A DNA stretch of 49,919 nucleotides from a virus. The notes under the pieces are model-generated. The model was not told the DNA's origin. It worked only from the letters and a program-made list of their open reading frames with translations, and searched no databases. The stretch is from IMG/VR virus record IMGVR_UViG_3300044627_001013, positions 1 through 49,919 of that record. The stretch is one strand, 5' to 3'. The translations under genes were made by a program, and so were the position numbers. The stretch's first letter is position 1. Every line of letters starts with the position of its first letter. This document shows, piece after piece, positions 10,101 through 25,100 of the stretch.

Positions 10101-13100
10101 AAACGTTGACGAATTCAATTATGTTACTGGTTTAGAACAAAATATTACTGAAACAGAAAAAGTTAATACAGGGTATGTGTATAATACGACCGGAAGATTA
10201 ACTTATGAAAGATTACTAGGATGGCAAACTGCGGTTGCCCCAAGCACTCAGTATCAAGTATTTGAATTTCCTTACACACCTCCTAATGTTGTTTTAACTT
10301 CTTTAGATGCAACAACTTTAGATGTTACAGTTACTTGCGATGTTCCACAATTAAATGTTGAAGATACTATATGGCCATCTATTCAAGTCTTTAATAATAA
10401 TAATCTTATCACTGATTATACTGTACAAAATACAGAAACAAGCACTAGTGTAACTGTAAATATCCCTGCACTTGAAAAAACAGTAATCCAAGTTTTAATT
10501 TTAAGCGATAAAGTAAGTACGCAAGCATTTTATACTATCCCTATAAACTTAAGCAACAATCCATTTAATACTGATATTACTTCAGTTGACGTTGGTGATA
10601 TACGTGGTCAATATCAAAGCATATTCTACAATAATCCTGACACTACCGGCGATGTATTTGGAGCAAACAATACACGCGATTTAGGTAATCTCGTACCATG
10701 GGGTAATCGCATTATACAAAATAGTGCAAGTTTAGTAATACCAGGTGCTTTCCTAAGACAAAAAGAGCATAACTTATTTGAAGCACTGTTGTTCAATAGC
10801 AGAGAATATGTAAAGTTTAAATCATTATTAGTAGATACTGCTAATAAGATAGATTGGCAACAACGTTACGATGCAGGTGCATTATTAGATTATACACTTG
10901 ATATTATATCAAGCGTCAAGAATCAAGAGATGCCTTTCTTTTGGTCAGACATGATACCAAACAAGGCTCCTTATATTTCAAACGTCTATAACTTTTTTAA
11001 TAATATCGGAACTACGACATTTGGTTTAAGCAAAGTTTATAATTATGAAACAGCAAACTATAATGGTATTTTAGTTTATCTAAAGCGTAAAGTACAGGGA
11101 ACTACAGTTACAGAGTTATTATATAAAAATATTGATTATACTGTAAGCAAAGATAGCCCATCACTTACTATCACAAAAGATTTAATTACTGGTGATCAAG
11201 TTATCATCAATGAATATAATCAAACTTATGGCTCTTATGTTCCTAATACACCAAGTAAATTAGGATTATATCCTGTAACTGTGCCTAAGGTAATTTATGA
11301 TGAAACATATATTACCCCGACATATTTTATAGTAGGACACGATGGGTCTTATACAAAACTATACGGTCAATATAGTGAATTATATGGTTTAACCGATTAT
11401 AGGGATCAAGTTTTATTTGAGTTTGAGAAACGTGTCTACAACAACATTAAATTAAGTTCAACTATTCCTATTAATGCTGCTGACATTATTCCTAATTATT
11501 ACAAAGATACTACTGAATATTATAATAACTGGTTGACAGCATATTCTCCTGCATTCTTAGATTGGGTAGGAAATAATAAACTTGATTATAAGGATCATAT
11601 TTTTACACAAAGTAATTCATATACATACAACTACCGAGATTCAGGGGCAAAAGTAACAGGTGACTTGTTGCTTCAAGGTAATTGGAGAGGTATATACATT
11701 TACTACTTCAGTACTTCAACACCAGCCACTACACCATGGGAAATGATTGGCTACGCTAATAAACCTGCTTGGTGGGATGAACGTTATGGTCCAAGCCCTT
11801 ATACAAGTGATAACTTAATATTGTGGGCAGATATGTTTGACGGTATTGATTACAATAACGGCAATCCTATAACATTATCTCGCTATAAAAAATCAAACTT
11901 CACTAGAGATACCACTGAGTGGGACACAGAGTTTGAGAACTTTTTATTAATACTTCCTGTAAATGAAGACGGTAGCCAAAAGAGCCCATTGAATTCAATA
12001 GTAGGAACATATGATCCAAGTCTATTTGCAGATCAATGGATAGTAGGCGATCTTGGTCCTGTTGAATTCAGTTATCGTCGCAGCTCAACATGGCCCTTTG
12101 ATTTAGTACGATTGGGCGCTTTATTAAAACCTGCCAACTTCTTTAACTTAGCAGTAGACCTAGACAATTACAAATACAACGCTGAATTTAATCAGTATCT
12201 TGTTAATGATCGCAGCCATCTTGTTCCTAATCAAATACAAATTTATGGTAACGGCACTGCTAAAACAAGTTATATTAACTGGATAGTTGATTATGAAAAA
12301 CAACTAGGCGTAGATGCTACAACTAATATAACTAATTTGTTCAAAAATATAGATGTACGATTAGTCTATAGATTGGCAGGATTCAGCGACAAGACATTGT
12401 TAAAGTTCTTTGTTGAGAAAGGCACACCTAACAGTAGCAATTCTTCTTTGTTAATACCTGATGAAAACTTTAGTGTATTATTATATGAAAATCAACCATA
12501 CACAAAGATAATTTATAGTGCAGTCAGCGTAGAAAAAGTTCCAAATGGTTATCGCGTAGATGGCTTTAGCCAGAATATTAATTATTTCTCAATTTTAAAA
12601 CCTATCAACAACGGTAACGTAAACAACATCATTATACAAGATTTAAGCGTAAAGGTCGCTAAAGATTATACAGATAAAGTTGAAATCGTTGAATATGGAA
12701 GCGTATTCAGAAAAACACAGGATTTAGCACAATTTCTTGCAAGTTATGGACGTTATTTGATATCACAAGGTTGTGAATACGAGTTAATTGAATCAGGAGT
12801 GCAACTTGACTGGAATCAGATGATCGGTGAGTTTTTATATTGGGCACAGATCGGCTTTGTTGATAGTAGCGTAATAACTTTAAATCCAGCAGCAAATACT
12901 CTTGCTATTAATGCAGAAAGTTTGATAGTGCAACCTCTATCTATACACAATAATAACTTTATTTTAAATCAAAACTTATATCCTATTGAAAATAGAGATT
13001 TAAGTATAGTCAGAGAAGGTACATCATTTAGTGTCACTGCACTAAAAGACGGCGATACAATATCTTATGGTCAATTTAACTTGAGTAATATTGAGCATGG

Positions 13101-16100
13101 TATAGTATTTGATAATAAAACTATTTTCAATGATGTCATTTATAATTTAATCACGGGATTAAAACAAAATAGAATTTACTTGCAGGGTACTAAGAGTGCT
13201 GAATGGAACGGCACGATGAATGCAAGTGGATTTATCTATAATCAAGATAATATACGAGAATGGACACCGGCTGTAAAATATACAAAGGGTGAGATTGTAA
13301 GTTTTAAAAACAAGTATTGGACAGCATTAAAAATCGTTCAGCCTTCAAAAACATTCACAGAGGCAGATTGGAAAGAAACAGATTACGATGAAGTTCAAAA
13401 AGGTCTGTTGCCTAACAGCAGCACAAGAAGTTATGAAAGTTCGTTATATTATAATGTAAACGAAGCAAATCTTGAAAAAGATGCAGATCAATTATCATTT
13501 AGTTTAATTGGTTATCGCTCTCGTCCATATATGGTAAGCGCAGACTTAACCGATATCACACAGGTCAATGTTTATAAAAACATGATCAAAGAAAAAGGTA
13601 CACGCGCTATACTAGATGTCTTTAAAGGCGCTGATTTACCTCAAGGCGGAATAGATTACGACCTTCATGAAAACTGGGCAATATTAAACAGTGTGTACGG
13701 TGGCGTGTTACAAAACAATTTCATTGAATTTAAACTCAACCAAAGCAAACTAACAAATAACCCAAGCATCATAGGTTTAACAAATGGTAATCCGGTACAA
13801 CAGGCACAAGAAATTGTTCCTATCTACAGTTTGTTCAATTATGGCAAACCGATAACAAATCCAGATGTTTTACCAACATTGAATTCCAACACACCAAACA
13901 CTATTTTCCCTGATGCAGGATATGTAAACTTTAATGATGTCAAAATGTCATCATACTTCTTTAGTGGATTCCCTGCAGCAGTAAACGAAGCAGGATTAGT
14001 CGTACCTTTAAATAAATTTTATGTAGGTGATTATGCTTATGTTGCAAATTATCTTGCAAACTGGAACGTATTGACACCTAATGTGTTAGGACAGGTCATT
14101 GGGGCTAGATCAAATTTAAATGGTACTACTACGATATTCTTTAGACAAGCACAGACACTACAAATCAATGATATTTTTGCTATTATTAATTTTAATGATT
14201 TAATAAATGGATACTTCACAGTATTACAAGTAGTAAGTCCATATCAAGTTATAATACCATTAAACTTATCAAATAGCACTTTGACATTGACAGGCGAAGG
14301 AATCGCCTATCAGTTCGTATCACAAAGAGTTGCACAACCTAGCGATATCCAAGATTTACTATTATTGAACAACGAATTTGTAAGCAATAAAGTTTGGGTA
14401 GATACAAACAATGATGGTGGATGGGCTGTCTATCGTAAAGGAATCAATTACGAATTTGACATTGAATTCACAAAAGATACACTACCTGACGAAGAGAAAA
14501 ATGATACAAGCACATTTGGTAGTGCTGTGTCCTACACTACACAAGGAGACTTTTTATTCAGTGATGCAGGCATGGGTCGTGTGTTTAGATACCAATATGA
14601 TCCTATCACTGAAGTTTACGATCCTGATCAAATTATTGAAAAAAGTACCTCATTCGGAACAACAATCGTAAAAGGACAAAACATTTTTGCGATCTCACAG
14701 CCTGTAGGCACACCAAAAGTATTCCTGTACTATGTCAACGACACATACGTTACAGATGATATCAATCCTTTACAAGAGATTAGTGCCCCAGTTGGATGTA
14801 CAAATTTTGGTTCCAGCATGGCAATGTCCGGTGATAGTAACTGGCTGTTTATAAGTGATTTTGATGATGCTGAACCTGTCGCAAGAAACAATGTACATGT
14901 TTACAGAAGAATTAATGGCATATTCAACGCTAACGAATTAGTAAATGGCACCTATTATGAGATTATAAGTTTAGGAGCAAACGATTTTACAAATGTAGGC
15001 GCTCCAGAAAATAAAGTAGGAATTATTTTTCAAGCAACAGGACCTTTAGTATCTACTGCAGGAACTTTCGTCATAGGTGAACAGTATACTATTAGTTCAT
15101 TAGGTACTACTGACTGGTCAGCAGCAGGCTGGCTACCAACTAATGTGGGCGAGACACCTTCACCGGGCGATACTTTCACAGCAATAAGTATAGGATCAGG
15201 AACTGGTACTGCTATTCCGTTTAATCAAGGCACTGTAATTAAACGCAGTTATGAATTTATTACTACTATAGCGGGTCCAACAGTTACAATAGATAAGTTT
15301 GGAAGTTCAATAACTACAAATTATTATGGAGACGTAGTAACTATAGGTGCTCCCAACGAAGATTTTGATGCATCAACTGAAAATTGGGGCAAGGCTTATT
15401 ATTATTCTAGATCAATACAAAATTTTGAAACACAAACAGCATCAACAAATGATCCGACAACATTTCAGTTAGCATGGACTCCTGACCCTAGCAAAACAGT
15501 TAATGTTTATCTAAACGGCGTATTAGTAGACGAATCAAATTATTCTATAAGTGGTTCAAGTCTAATATACTCCGGTACTTTCGTCGTAGGCGATATTATT
15601 AAAATAAGCGGTAATAAATTTACATTAAATCAAATTCTCACAACTGAAACTACTCCTAGAATAGGAGTTGGGTTCGGTACAAGCATTGATAATAATAGAT
15701 TTGCCACAGAAATTTTAGTAGGTGCACCGTTCGCTTTAAGTTCTGAAAATGAAGAAGGGGCAGTATATCGTTATACAAATGCCGGAGCAAGATTTGGTAA
15801 TATAACTGGTACTTCTACTGTAGATACAACTGCTAACCGTAAGTTATTGATTAACGGATATGAAGTTACTATTCCAGTAGATAGTGATGCAGAACTAGCA
15901 GCCTTAGCAATAAACACAGCGCAAATAACTAATATCACAGCAACAGCGATAAACAACAAATTAAATATTCAGTTAATAAAACCTGAATTAGGAGTCACAA
16001 ACCAGCAGATAGTATTAACTTCCACAGATGTTGATACTTTTGCAGAGTTGGGTATTGATGTTCTCACACAAACTCAAGTAATACAATGTCCACATTTGAC

Positions 16101-19100
16101 AGGACCAACTCAGTTTGGTACTGTCGTTAAATTTAATGAGTTTAATAGCGTGGCAATTAGTGCGCCAGTAGGCACACGCTATGCTCAAACTACTTTTGAT
16201 TTTATAGATGATTTAGATTTTACTAATGATACAATATTTGACAATAACGCTACACAATTTATAGACACTTATACAAATGCAGGTGCAGTATATTTGTTTG
16301 ATTATCTCTCAAATTACAGAGAATCATTAAACAATATAGGTGCGTTTACATATGCTCAAAGCACAAATGATAAGAGTCAAGTATATGGTTCACAACCTCG
16401 TTATGGTACAGCGTTAGACTTTACAAGTAATAAAGTGATTATAGGCACACCGGGCTATCGTCCAGATGATATAGATGGACAAGTAGTAGTCTACATCAAT
16501 CAAACAGGATTGCCAAACTGGAAAGAATTTAGACAAACAAACGAAATTGTTGATATTAGTAAAATTGATAACAGTCAAATATTCAGTGCTGAGTTGAATC
16601 AAACACTAACTAACTTAGATTATTTTGATCCATTACAAGGTAAATTATTAGGTGCAATACGACAGAATATTGACGTAATTTCTAACATAGATCCTGCGTC
16701 TTATAATAATGATAATAATACACAAAGTGGATTTGTTTGGGGATCGACTCAAGTAGGCACTGTGTGGTTTGATACTTCAAATGTAAGATTTGTAAATTAT
16801 CATCAGAATGATAATGCTTATAATGCGAAATATTGGGGAACATTATTTCCTGGTAGTGACGTAGCAATTTATTCATGGATAGCAAGCGCCGTTCCCCCTT
16901 CTGAATATGAAGGCTCGGGCACACCTAGAAATATAGATTTATATTCAGTTCAAACAGTACTAAATGCATCAAACACTATTGAGCCGGTATATTTCTTCTG
17001 GGTTAAAAATTCTGGAATTAAATTTAGAAATAAGAGTTTAGCAGATGTCAATGTTGCTAATTATATCTTGAATCCATTAGGATCTGGTATAAGTTACATC
17101 GCCCCATTATTACCGAATACATTTGCATTATATAACTGTCAACAATATATAAATGCAAATGATAGCGTCTTACATATAGGTTATTCTTCAGCAAATAATA
17201 CTATTCAACATGAAGAATATCAATTGATCAGAGAAAATTTTGCTAACGATTTCTTACCAGGAGTACCTAATTTTGTTGACGGTAATATAGCACCAAGATC
17301 ATTGTATGATAGATTGATAGACAGTTTAGGCGGTACAGATGAAGTAGGTGCTGTTGTTCCAGATCCATTCTTGCCAAAGACAGTACAAAGTGGTATATTG
17401 GCCCGTCCAAGACAGAGTTTCTTCTATAATAGATTAAAAGCACTTCAAAATTATTTAGAATATAGTAATTCAATATTGAAGCAATTTCCAATCGTAGAAA
17501 TACGTCCTAGAATTCCTTTCTTATTTAAATCAGGAGAATTTTATGACACTTCACTTTATTGGGAATATGTAAATTGGTGGGTTCCAGGATATAATGATAA
17601 TACTAAAGCAATCATGCAGGTACCTGCTTATAATGATTTACTAACTTTAGAGGTAGCACCCGGAAGCATAGTTACTGTATTAGAAAATGGACAAGGTAAT
17701 AGTGAGACTTACATTTATACAGACGAAGGTAAATGGAATCGCATAGGATTACAAAACGGAACTGTTAGATTCAAATCAGAATTATGGGATTATAGTTCTA
17801 ATAATATAGGTTTTGGTAGTGATTTTTATGGCTCACAACCATTTGATAATTATCCTAGCGAAGAAACACGATGGATCATACGTGCCTTAAACGAACAAAT
17901 TTTCACAGATGAATTATTAATTTTCCGTAATAGATCATTAATATTGTTGTTTAATTACATACAAGCAGAATCATATGAAAATCAAAATTACTTGCCATGG
18001 TTAAATAAAACTTCTTTAATTGATGTTTCTCACAAAATTAGAGATTTAAAGCCTATTCAAAATTTCCAAAATGATAATCAAGACTTTTTATCTGGTTATT
18101 TGAACGAGGCAAAACCATATCACGTTGTCATCAAAGAATTTTTATTGACATATACTGGAATAGACTGGTATCAAGGTAATATAACGGACTTTGATTTACC
18201 TGCAGAATATAGTTTTGAAAATCAATCATTTATCAGTCCGGAGTTGGTTTATACTAATCCAACTTTAGTAAGCGAATATTTGCCTAATAATGCTATTTGG
18301 ACAACTCAAAGTTACTCTGAATGGAGAAACAATTACGGTTTAAGTTTGATTGGACAAAACGATTATAACATTTCAACACTACGTTCATACGTCACATTGA
18401 ATAGTGATTTTATTATTGTAGATAACGTTTCTGGTTTCCCTGTAACGGGTACTATAAAAGTAAGTAGTGTCGCAGATCCTAATGTATACGAACTGATTGG
18501 ATATACGCAAGTTAATAGAGACACAAACAGTTTATCAGGATTAATACGCGGAGTTAATGGTACTGAAATTGCATATCATATCCCAGGAGAAAACATTTTT
18601 ATTGATTTACCTGCAATAGTCATACTAGACACAGGTAAAGGATATACCAATCCTCCTAAAGTAACTGCTTTTATTGATACTGCTATATATCCTGAACCAA
18701 GAGAAGAAGCAGTTCTAGAAGCGGTGATGCGTGTTGATAAGGTAATAGGCGTCAATGTTATAAATCCTGGTTCTGGATATGCAGTATTACCTAGAATAAT
18801 AATTGACTCAGCCTACGACTTCACAGTAGATAGCACTAATATCGCTATTAGCCCTGTCAATACACTTGAATTATATGCTCCAGAATTAGTAACAGGAGAC
18901 CTAATAAGATATGTAAGCGGTGAAGGTACAGAAGTAGGCGGTCTTGAAAATAACCAGTGGTACTATGTACGTGTATTAGATAATGTTCCTACAACTATCA
19001 TAGCATTATACACTTCATACGCAGATGCAATTTATGGTGCTGAAAATACCAGAGTGAAAATATTCAGTCAAGGCACAGGATCTCATACATTTAAGTTGGG

Positions 19101-22100
19101 TGCTAAAGCAGCGGCAGTAAGTTCAAGTTATCCAGTAAGAGAAAATAATATCACTCTACGATATGATCGTACAAGTTACAACACACAAATAGTTGATTGG
19201 GAAGCCAATAGTTTTTATGGCTCATTCTTTGCAGGATCTTATAACAATACAGAGAATATTGCAAGTTCAAGTATTACACTAGAAAGCACGTTGCCTGATA
19301 TTGCCAATATGCTTTCAAGCAATCAAGGACTTGTATTACCAATCTCAGAAATTTCTAATTATACTCAACCAGTTTGGTCTGAATTTGAACGTAGCGTAGA
19401 AAGCACTATATCAACAGGCAATAAAATCAGATTAAAACTAAACACTTCAACAGAAAATGCTAGCGGATCAACTATAGGTTTTGTTGAAAATATGCTTGTA
19501 GGTTTTGCTGGTGATCTAGGAACTTCAGGATTACAAGCATTTGATATTGAAACCAAATCTGGCACAGTATATTATATTGCTGAAGTTATAAATGATACTG
19601 ATTTCACTATCAAATCATCATTGACAGGTCCTGTAGTCACTCTTAACTCATTAACTATAAGTGGTTTAGGAGTAAGATGCTATACAGGACAAGACGTGAG
19701 CACTGCGGTAATCGCAACAAATTATCCTGGCATACGAACAGCAACAGCAACTAGCAGCACTAATAATATCGTAACTGTTCCATTAACAACGATAGGTCAA
19801 GGCGGAAGCCAAGGACTATACACAGGTATACCAATTGAATTTGTCGGTAATGTGTTTGGCGGTATTGAAGAAAATATTGTTTACTTTGTGACTTCTGTCA
19901 TTGATAAAGAAAGATTTACAATTTCAGCAAGTGATTCATTTACTAGAATCAAAGCCCTTTATATTGTAAGTGGAAATCAAATTGTTGTACAGAACACTAC
20001 TGGATTGAGTGTAGGTGATCAAATCGTATTCAGTAACATGACTATTAATGGTAACCAGGTTACTAATTTTGGTAACATAGTTGCTGGTAATTTTTATTAT
20101 GTAAAATCAATTGGCATCAACACTATTACAATAAGCACAACATTGGGCGGTGCAGTATTTACAGTCACAACTGTAGCATCAAGCAGCAACACTTATTGTT
20201 TCTTTGTAAGTCAAGAAAATAATGTAGAATTAACATCTGCGACAGGAAACATGACTGTCAACGTACAGTTGCCTGCAAGTCCTGGACAAGTTAACGGACA
20301 GCAATTTATATTCTACTCATCAAGTCAAGAATTTGAAAATATTACTTCTATAAATTACGGTAATCTTGTAGAAAGCAGTATATTAAAAACAGTACCACCT
20401 AGCGGATCTGTCCCAGTCAGTCAACAGAATTATATGATTTTAGATCGTGATGCAGGTGGAATACAAAGAGTATATAAAGGATTACCGATCACAGTAGGTA
20501 CAAGTATAGGTGGTCTAACAGCAGGAACTGCATACTATGTTAACACGTTTGGTAATGTAACATTACAAGGTACTTCATCTTCAAGTTCAGATAACACAAT
20601 AACAGTGAGCCTAACAACCACTACTACTAATTTAATGGTAGACATGCCTATAGTGATATCAAACTTCCCACTAGGTGGATTACAAATAGGACAAACTTAT
20701 TATGTACATAGTATTGTAGACTTGACTAATTTTAAAGTAAAAGCCACTTTAACTGGAGGTGTAGCAAGTTTAGTTAATACTGTAGGTACTGCTACAATCA
20801 CGGGAGCGCCATATATAACAGTATCAGACACTTATAATGGTGCAATAAAAACTTTAAGTCCTGGAACAGGCCCTGTAGATTTAGTACAGAAAATTACAGA
20901 AGCACCTACTTTTGATATTGGCTATCGTTTAGGTGGCTACACAGCAATTATAAGTAGCGGTGGTAAAGGATTTACGGTTGATAATACTATAAGCATTGCT
21001 GGAAACCTATTAGGCGGCACTACTCCTTCAAATGATTTGACTATCGTAGTAAATCAGATTAATCCTGTAGTAGAAGGCGAATATGTTTGGTCATTACCTC
21101 TACAATCAGAAGGAAATATTACTAGCGTAAACTGTCAAGGTAATCCTAATGATATAGTTGAAAGTTATTACTTGAAGGTAGCAGGTGCAAATACTTTCAA
21201 TGTTTATAGCGATCCTAGAATGACAGTTCCAGTTTCAGCAGACGATTTAGCCTTTGTAGGATATACGGTTACCACTGCTACAAATGTAACAGCAAGTGAT
21301 GATAGAGTTACGGTTACAAGTTCTACAGACTTTAATGTAAACGATCCTGTAGTGTTTACAGGTACGATGTTCTCAAATGAGATTGTGTTAGGTCAAATAT
21401 ATTATATCTACGACAAACCTACATCAACTACAGTTCGTCTAACTAACAATCCAGGTGGTACAGTAATTAATTTTGCGGATGATGCTAACGGTTCTATGAC
21501 TATGGCTACTGCAGGTAGTTTCATGTTCTTACCTGAACCATTCTACTTTACTCCAAGTATCGTAAAATTCAATAATAAAACTTATGTTTGTGTCGTATCA
21601 AACAATGACAGCGACTTTAATATCGGTAAGTGGGAAGAATTAGATAGTGGAGATCGCAGATTAAATGCACTAGACCGTGCATTCGCATATTATCAACCTG
21701 ATGTTAATATGCCGGGCGACGAGTTAACGCAGTTATTTACTGGATTAACATATCCAAATACAGTATATCAAGGAAATGCATTTGATCCTGCCGATCAGTT
21801 TACTGTTGATACTATATTACAAGATCAAGAATTTTATCCAACAGGAGTAAACGTAGAAGCAATTACGTTTAACGGTGTAAATTATATTGCTCCTGCAAAT
21901 TTACCTAATTCAAGTGTCTTGGCTATGGATATTGAAGTCTCAGATAATTGGCTATTAGGTAAACTAAGTGATTATCCATTAGGTTTGACTGATATCATAA
22001 ACAATAATGGTATCTATGTAATGACGACTACAAATTCAGCAACACCTATCATGAAGAGTGTTAATGGATATGTATTCTCAAGCAATGGGTACTTCATCCC

Positions 22101-25100
22101 TTATGACACAGATCCTGTTGATATCCCATATGAAAAAATATTATTAACACAAGCAGAACTTTCATTACACAGCGTAATATATCATAACAACAAATATATT
22201 GCTGCTGGTAATACATTATTATTAAGTGATAGCACAGGCACAGTTTGGACAGAAGTTTATAAGTTTGATACTGACTCAGGGTATTTCTATGATGTCTCTT
22301 ATGTTAATACATCATTCTTTACAGGGTATGTTGCAGTAGGTACCGACAATAGCACAAAATTAATTGTCTACAGTACTGACGGAACTACTTGGACTAAAGT
22401 AAGTTCATCAGATTATATCGGAACCGCAAATAATTCAACATTAAATTCTGTAACATACAACAACAATGTAATAGTTGTAGTTGGTAATAACGGTACTGTC
22501 TATCAAGCCTCAGCATTAAATGCATGGACATTAATATTAAGTTCTGGTAAAAACTTAAATGATGTGATTTGTGTAAACAATGTATTCACAGCGGTAGGCG
22601 ATGATGGTGTTGTTAAAGTAAGTACAACTAACGGTACATCCTGGACTGAACGTGCAACCGGCACATTAAATGATCTTAACGTAATATATTATGAAACATC
22701 AAATGCAACTTATACGATAGGTGGTGATGATAATACATTACTACAAACTTCAAATACTACTACTGATCCAGTAGTTTGGGATAGAACGCAGGTATTTGCC
22801 CTAGTAAAACCTGTCTATACTGTTCAAGGTGATCCGTTCCAAGCAGGTTATGGCCCGGAAGAATTAGTACCTGGTGTAGTATCAGACCAGTTGACTATGA
22901 TAGTCACTACAAGAGCAGGTACTAACTGGTCAGCAACACAGTATGCACATGTTGGTTATAATGTTGTATCAATTGAATTAGATGCAAACGCAGATAATGT
23001 TTATAGTTTCGCTGATGTAGTACAGGTGCCTGCATGTATTAGCGTATACATAATTGGAAGTGATGGATTATGCACTACAATCTATGAAGGAAATGGCTAT
23101 ACTAGCGATTATGTCAATAAAACAATTGAACTTGATACTAACATTTCTGATCCAGAAAAATTAAGAATTGATGTTTATGAAGTAGGAAACGGAGATCAAT
23201 TAATCAAATCAAGTACACAGATAAATCCTTTGATTGAAAATTCTGCTACTGGATTCCAAGAAGTATTTTTAAATTGCAATTACTCAGCATTTAGATTTAC
23301 AACAGGAGGTATAATCAAACCTGCTACTGATCCTATTGACGCTCAAGTATTTTCAACAGATAATACAACTAATACTATGGTAGTTGATGATGCGTCATTG
23401 TTTATTTTAAATTCAGCAATATACTTTACAGGTGATGTGTTTGGTGGAGTTGTTGCAAATACTAATTACTATGTAAAATCTATTAACCTAGTTAGAAATA
23501 GTATTTCAATAAGTAGCACTCTAGTTGATGGCATAGCAGGTCCAATATTTGACTTAACCACTGATTCTGGCTCAAACATGCAAGCAGTAATTCAGAATGG
23601 TCCAGGACAATTCTATACTGAACCTGCTGTATTCCATAACGGAATACGTTTACTTTCAGGTATAAGCAACACAGTCATCAAAACTAAGTCAAGCAACAAT
23701 GCCCTAGTAACATATAGCACAGTTGGGCTTGTCGCTAATCAGCAAATCGTATTTGATAAGAATATATTTGGTAACTTGAACGGCAATCAAGTTTACTATG
23801 TGAAAACTATCATTGATGATACTCAGTTTACAGTTTCTCTGACTGCTGGTGGGTCAACCGTAACATTAATAAACGCTTCAGGTGTATCTAACTTTATCAC
23901 AAATGATTATGCTGTAACTCTTGCTATAAATCAAATCAATGCAAACTTAGTATTCGCAACTGATTATGACACTGCTGTAGATTACATCTCATTTAGTTTC
24001 TTTAACGAAACTGACCCTGAACAATATGGTTACACAGTTCCAGAAATAGAAACATTCAATGGTGATGGCACTACAGGAGCATACACTTTATCTAACTACA
24101 TGGGCGAAGGTAATGCAACTAATGCTATTGTTGAAGTTGATGGCTTACGCATCATGCCAAATCAATATACAATATATTCTGGATTAAACTCACTTGTATT
24201 TGATTCAATAGCACCTGATGCAAATAGCACAATTAGTGTGATATCATTTAATGATACCAAGCGTCAATATTTTAATACACAATACGAAACTACTAGCAAA
24301 TATGTTACACCAATAGACAATGTTGAAAATACATTTAGTTTCCCATTATTAGATACTCAAACTGCTGCTTCTGTCGGGGGCTATTTTATCGCAGCCTCAA
24401 CAACAGGCATGGTGTTAGGACAGTCTGTCATGTTCCAAGTAGACATACCAGGTAGCACTCCAGTCTACGCAGGTTTCGGCGGCGTAAGAACTGACGGTAC
24501 TGTGTATACACTAAGTGAGATCAACACAGTTACAAATCAATTTAAAGTTCAAGACCAATATGGCACAACTTATCCTACTGTAAATCAAACAGGCTTGATG
24601 CACGTAGTAGTTGGAGGTCAGCCAACTGTGCGTATTGAGACATCAGATGCTCATCATTTAGATACAAACGATGTAGTAAGGATCGATGGATTAACTGGTA
24701 GCATACAGTTAAACAATAACGTGTTCTATGTTCATGTAATCACAGATAATATATTTGACATTTATCTGACTGAATTTAGCCCATACGTAGATGGTATAAA
24801 TGAGCCAGTAACATTGTGCGATGCTTATGTGAGCGGCGGATATGTTTGGTTAGATCAAAGTTGGATGTTAGAAACAACTGCTGCTGTAGAATGTGATACT
24901 ACACAAATCACTGCTTTAAGCGTGGTAAATTTAATTGTCAATACTCCAATAACATTTACTGAATCAAATGTATTGATTGGTGAAAGCACATCAATTCCGG
25001 AAATAATTGCAGGCAATATCTATTATATTAGATCAATTGATTACGACAATAATTCATTCACTATCAGCGAAACACCAGACGGTAATATCTTAACTTTAAC

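Noticed and set aside
14411-14671. An 86-codon + strand frame inside the giant gene
   Set aside because: It lies in another frame of a clearly coding 6505-codon gene, has no good ribosome site, and its translation has no recognisable pattern.
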